From assembly GCA_964036195.1 (NCBI GenBank), contig OZ038451.1, forward strand, positions 4,344,529 through 4,408,528: 64,000 nucleotides of DNA, written 5' to 3'. Origin of the DNA: Sphaerolaimus hirsutus. Its lineage: Eukaryota; Nematoda; Chromadorea; Monhysterida; Sphaerolaimidae. Under the pieces are notes generated by a model. The model saw only the letters and a program-made list of their open reading frames with translations, was not told the DNA's origin and searched no databases. Positions 61,968-64,000 of this stretch are shown here, piece by piece (the stretch's first letter is position 1; each line of letters begins with the position of its first letter). The position numbers and the translations under genes were made by a program.

Positions 61968-64000
61968 CAACTCCACCCCTCCATTTACCCCCCTCCCCCC
62001 CCCCCCCCACTGACCCTTGCAGGGGGAGTTCTGCGAGTCGATGGACACTCGGACGCAGCTCATGGAGTTGGCGGCCAGGGTGGCCCTGCTGCCGCTGTTC
62101 TGGTTATGCTGCAGCATGCCCATGGCCCCCGCCAGGCTCGCAGACCTGGGGCAGGTGGGGGGGGGGGTTTGTGGGATGGGCTTACCATAGTTGCTCAAAT
62201 TATTCTCCTGGGGCATTTTTTGAGATTTTGAGATTTCTTTGGGGGGAGAACTACCGTATTTCCACGAAATACCCACTCGTTTAACCTCCCCCTCCAAATT
62301 TGCACTCTGAAACGATCACCCCCGGGGGTATTTCAAGAAAGTACGGTATTCAAGGGGTCGGAATAAGTTCCAACGCACAACAAAGTTGTGTCGCGCAAAA
62401 ACTGCGCGACACAATTTTGTTGTGCATTGGAAATTCCCGTGAGCCGTATTCAAGTGGAGGAATTATTCGAGGGGAATTATTATTTTGTTGAAATTTCGTT
62501 TTGACGTTTTGTTTGTTGTTATCAATTGTCCAAAAAACACCCCCCCCCCAACCCACCTAGCAGTGATATGGCCGCAATGCATGGCGAGTCCCTGTTCCAA
62601 ACAACTGCGTCTGGCCAGTAAAGCAGAATGGACAGCCAATGAGCGACGATCTTCTGCCGTTCGCCAGCAGCACGGCAAAGCCTAAGAGTTTGGTGGGGGG
62701 AGGTCTTTTTCACAGTAAAAAGTTGGGGCGTGAAATGTGGTCAGAATCGTGAAGTGTCTTCACGCTAACACTTTCCTACTTAAAATGCGTCCAACACACT
62801 AGTTGACGGCTGACGCAAGTCTGTCAACTGTTCTGTGTCAGCTCAGATTTCAGTCTCACTATCGCACAGCGATCTCCAAATGCACATGCGGCAACGTTGA
62901 AAATTGAATATTAACGGCAAGTGCATTGGAAGGTCGCCCTGCGAAATCTTAGCCGGTATCTTAGTTGACATAGACCAGTTGACAGCCAGTTGACACACGT
63001 CTGTCAACTGGTGTGTGAGCCATCAGGCGTCAATATCTCAAAATGTTACGCACCTGTCTGAGCGAAGGTGACGTGAACGCGTAAATCAGTGGATTTATGG
63101 TGCAGGACACGTGCGACAGGCACACGGCGCCCGGCATCAACCAGCCGGGCATCATTGGCTATAAAGGGGTACGGGGTAGAGATTGTTGGGGTTTTGTGTG
63201 GTTGGCAATGTGCCAAGTTTGAGTTGTGATTTTTTAGTGTGATTGTTTTAAATGACATTATATAGAAAGTAAAGTTGGGTTTTATAGAAGTGGATGTGAT
63301 AAATATTACACAGGGTTTAAAATGCCTGTAGAAAGTAGCGTTGATTGATTGTAGGAGTATTGCAGATGGAAATATGAACACACAGAGGTAAAGTTTTATG
63401 TGCATCTTTTTCAGACAACTTTTTATCAAAAAGCACTAAAACAACAAAACTCAAAGAAATCCCAAATCTGTGAGCCCAACAAACAAGGATAGGCTGATGG
63501 AAGTAAACCAGGGTATTTATAATGTACAATGGATACCAACATACACCGAATGCTAGTGCAGACAATGCCAATGAGCGTATAATGCGCTTTTTCTGCCAAT
63601 GTCGCCTGAGAAAAAAATGATTCTGTAAATTGGGTTATCATGACTAGCATTCAAAACCGAATTATCATAAAAATTTATTAAGTTTAATTATAAATCTCAG
63701 AAGATTTCTCAAAAATAAAATATTAATCATAATACTAAATAAAAAATGTTAAATCACCGTGAAAAATACAGAAAAATATAAATACGTATGAATGCGATTT
63801 TTTTCCATAATTTTTCAATTATGTCTCTTCGAAAAACCTGGAGAAAATATAAGTAAAAAAGTAACCCGACCTAGTCATCTCAATAATTGACAAACTCCTT
63901 TGCAAACGCCTGGACTCTGTCACAAATTTCCGCAAAATACTGGTGTAACAAAAAACAATGACCACTGTGGGCGTGATAATTGTGCCGAGAAAAATTACAT
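61962..64000 (-). CDS. Adenosine-receptor-like class A GPCR, copy B (partial)
   Basis: Minus-strand exons: 63871 to the window end (TM5, partial), 63485-63605 (TM6), 63054-63158 (TM7), 62557-62681 and 61962-62145 (C-tail). Borders and phases equal those of copy A. FGVCWYP and NPLIY are retained. I count 16 base differences from copy A in the shared exons, leaving out the G-rich end of the last exon; all are synonymous, so both copies look functional. The last exon ends in TAA at the edge of the adjoining element, and its last residues differ from copy A. Confidence 0.8.
62254..62347. mobile_element. Short TACCGTATT element inside the GPCR intron
   Basis: TACCGTATTTCCACGAAATA to TATTTCAAGAAAGTACGGTA. 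A shorter version stands at 14294-14342 in copy A. Confidence 0.6.
62368..62432. repeat. 65-bp palindrome unique to copy B
   Basis: Arms TTCCAACGCACAACAAAG and TTTTGTTGTGCATTGGAA, with GTGTCGCGCA and TGCGCGACAC inside and a 5-nt loop. Absent from copy A at about 14343. Confidence 0.6.

Larger units (their letters stand above)
61037..64000. repeat. Segmental duplication, copy B
   Basis: Colinear with 12319-16333. It lacks the inserts named for copy A, but has its own 65-bp palindrome at 62368-62432 and a 13-bp local duplication near 62950 (TCTTAGCCGGTATCTTAG). Confidence 0.85.

Overview
The window is AT-rich animal DNA, almost certainly from an invertebrate. Genes are split by GT-AG introns, the recognisable proteins are metazoan (an adenosine-receptor-like GPCR and a neprilysin-type M13 peptidase), and most of the DNA is non-autonomous DNA transposons nested in one another. 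A 200-N gap lies at 60837-61036. I cannot name the species.

Layout. 1-9.4 kb: terminal-repeat elements, a four-exon plus-strand gene for an unrecognised 324-residue protein (2932-6774) and the last two exons of an unrecognised minus-strand gene (8389-9393). 9.5-12.3 kb: nested inverted-repeat elements. 12.3-18.1 kb: minus-strand GPCR gene (copy A) in eight exons. 20.3-32.5 kb: a retroelement holding one reading frame open for 12.2 kb. 32.7-33.0 kb: two exons of another unrecognised minus-strand gene. 33-52 kb: almost only repeats, including a 2.6-kb fold-back. 52.2-60.6 kb: minus-strand M13 peptidase in 12 frame-consistent exons, lacking only its N-terminal exons. 61.0-64.0 kb: after the gap, a second copy of the 12.3-16.3 kb segment with GPCR copy B, cut by the window edge.

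The most unusual feature is the retroelement at 20342-32518. Its 3' third encodes an APE-like endonuclease and a reverse transcriptase. Its 5' part reads as GC-richer coding blocks (coiled coil, RG-rich segment, SGNH hydrolase) separated by at least fourteen AT-rich GT-AG introns of 87-678 nt. Every one is a multiple of three and has no stop in the frame of the flanking exons. The unspliced RNA could therefore be read straight through into the polymerase, while a probable fifteenth, 67-nt intron would shift the frame to a stop and give ORF1 alone. This suggests intron retention as a switch; it is an inference from sequence.

The second theme is the repeats. Several families have fixed short termini (TACCGTATT, TAGTGATG, CAGAGTTG, TAGGGTGTC, CAGGGTTGG, GGCGCTGCACAC) around an interior built from one short word repeated in both orientations. 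Different copies with the same termini carry different words, each uniform within the copy. Perfect 8-bp target duplications around eight insertions place several families near the hAT superfamily, whose transposases bind sub-terminal repeats.
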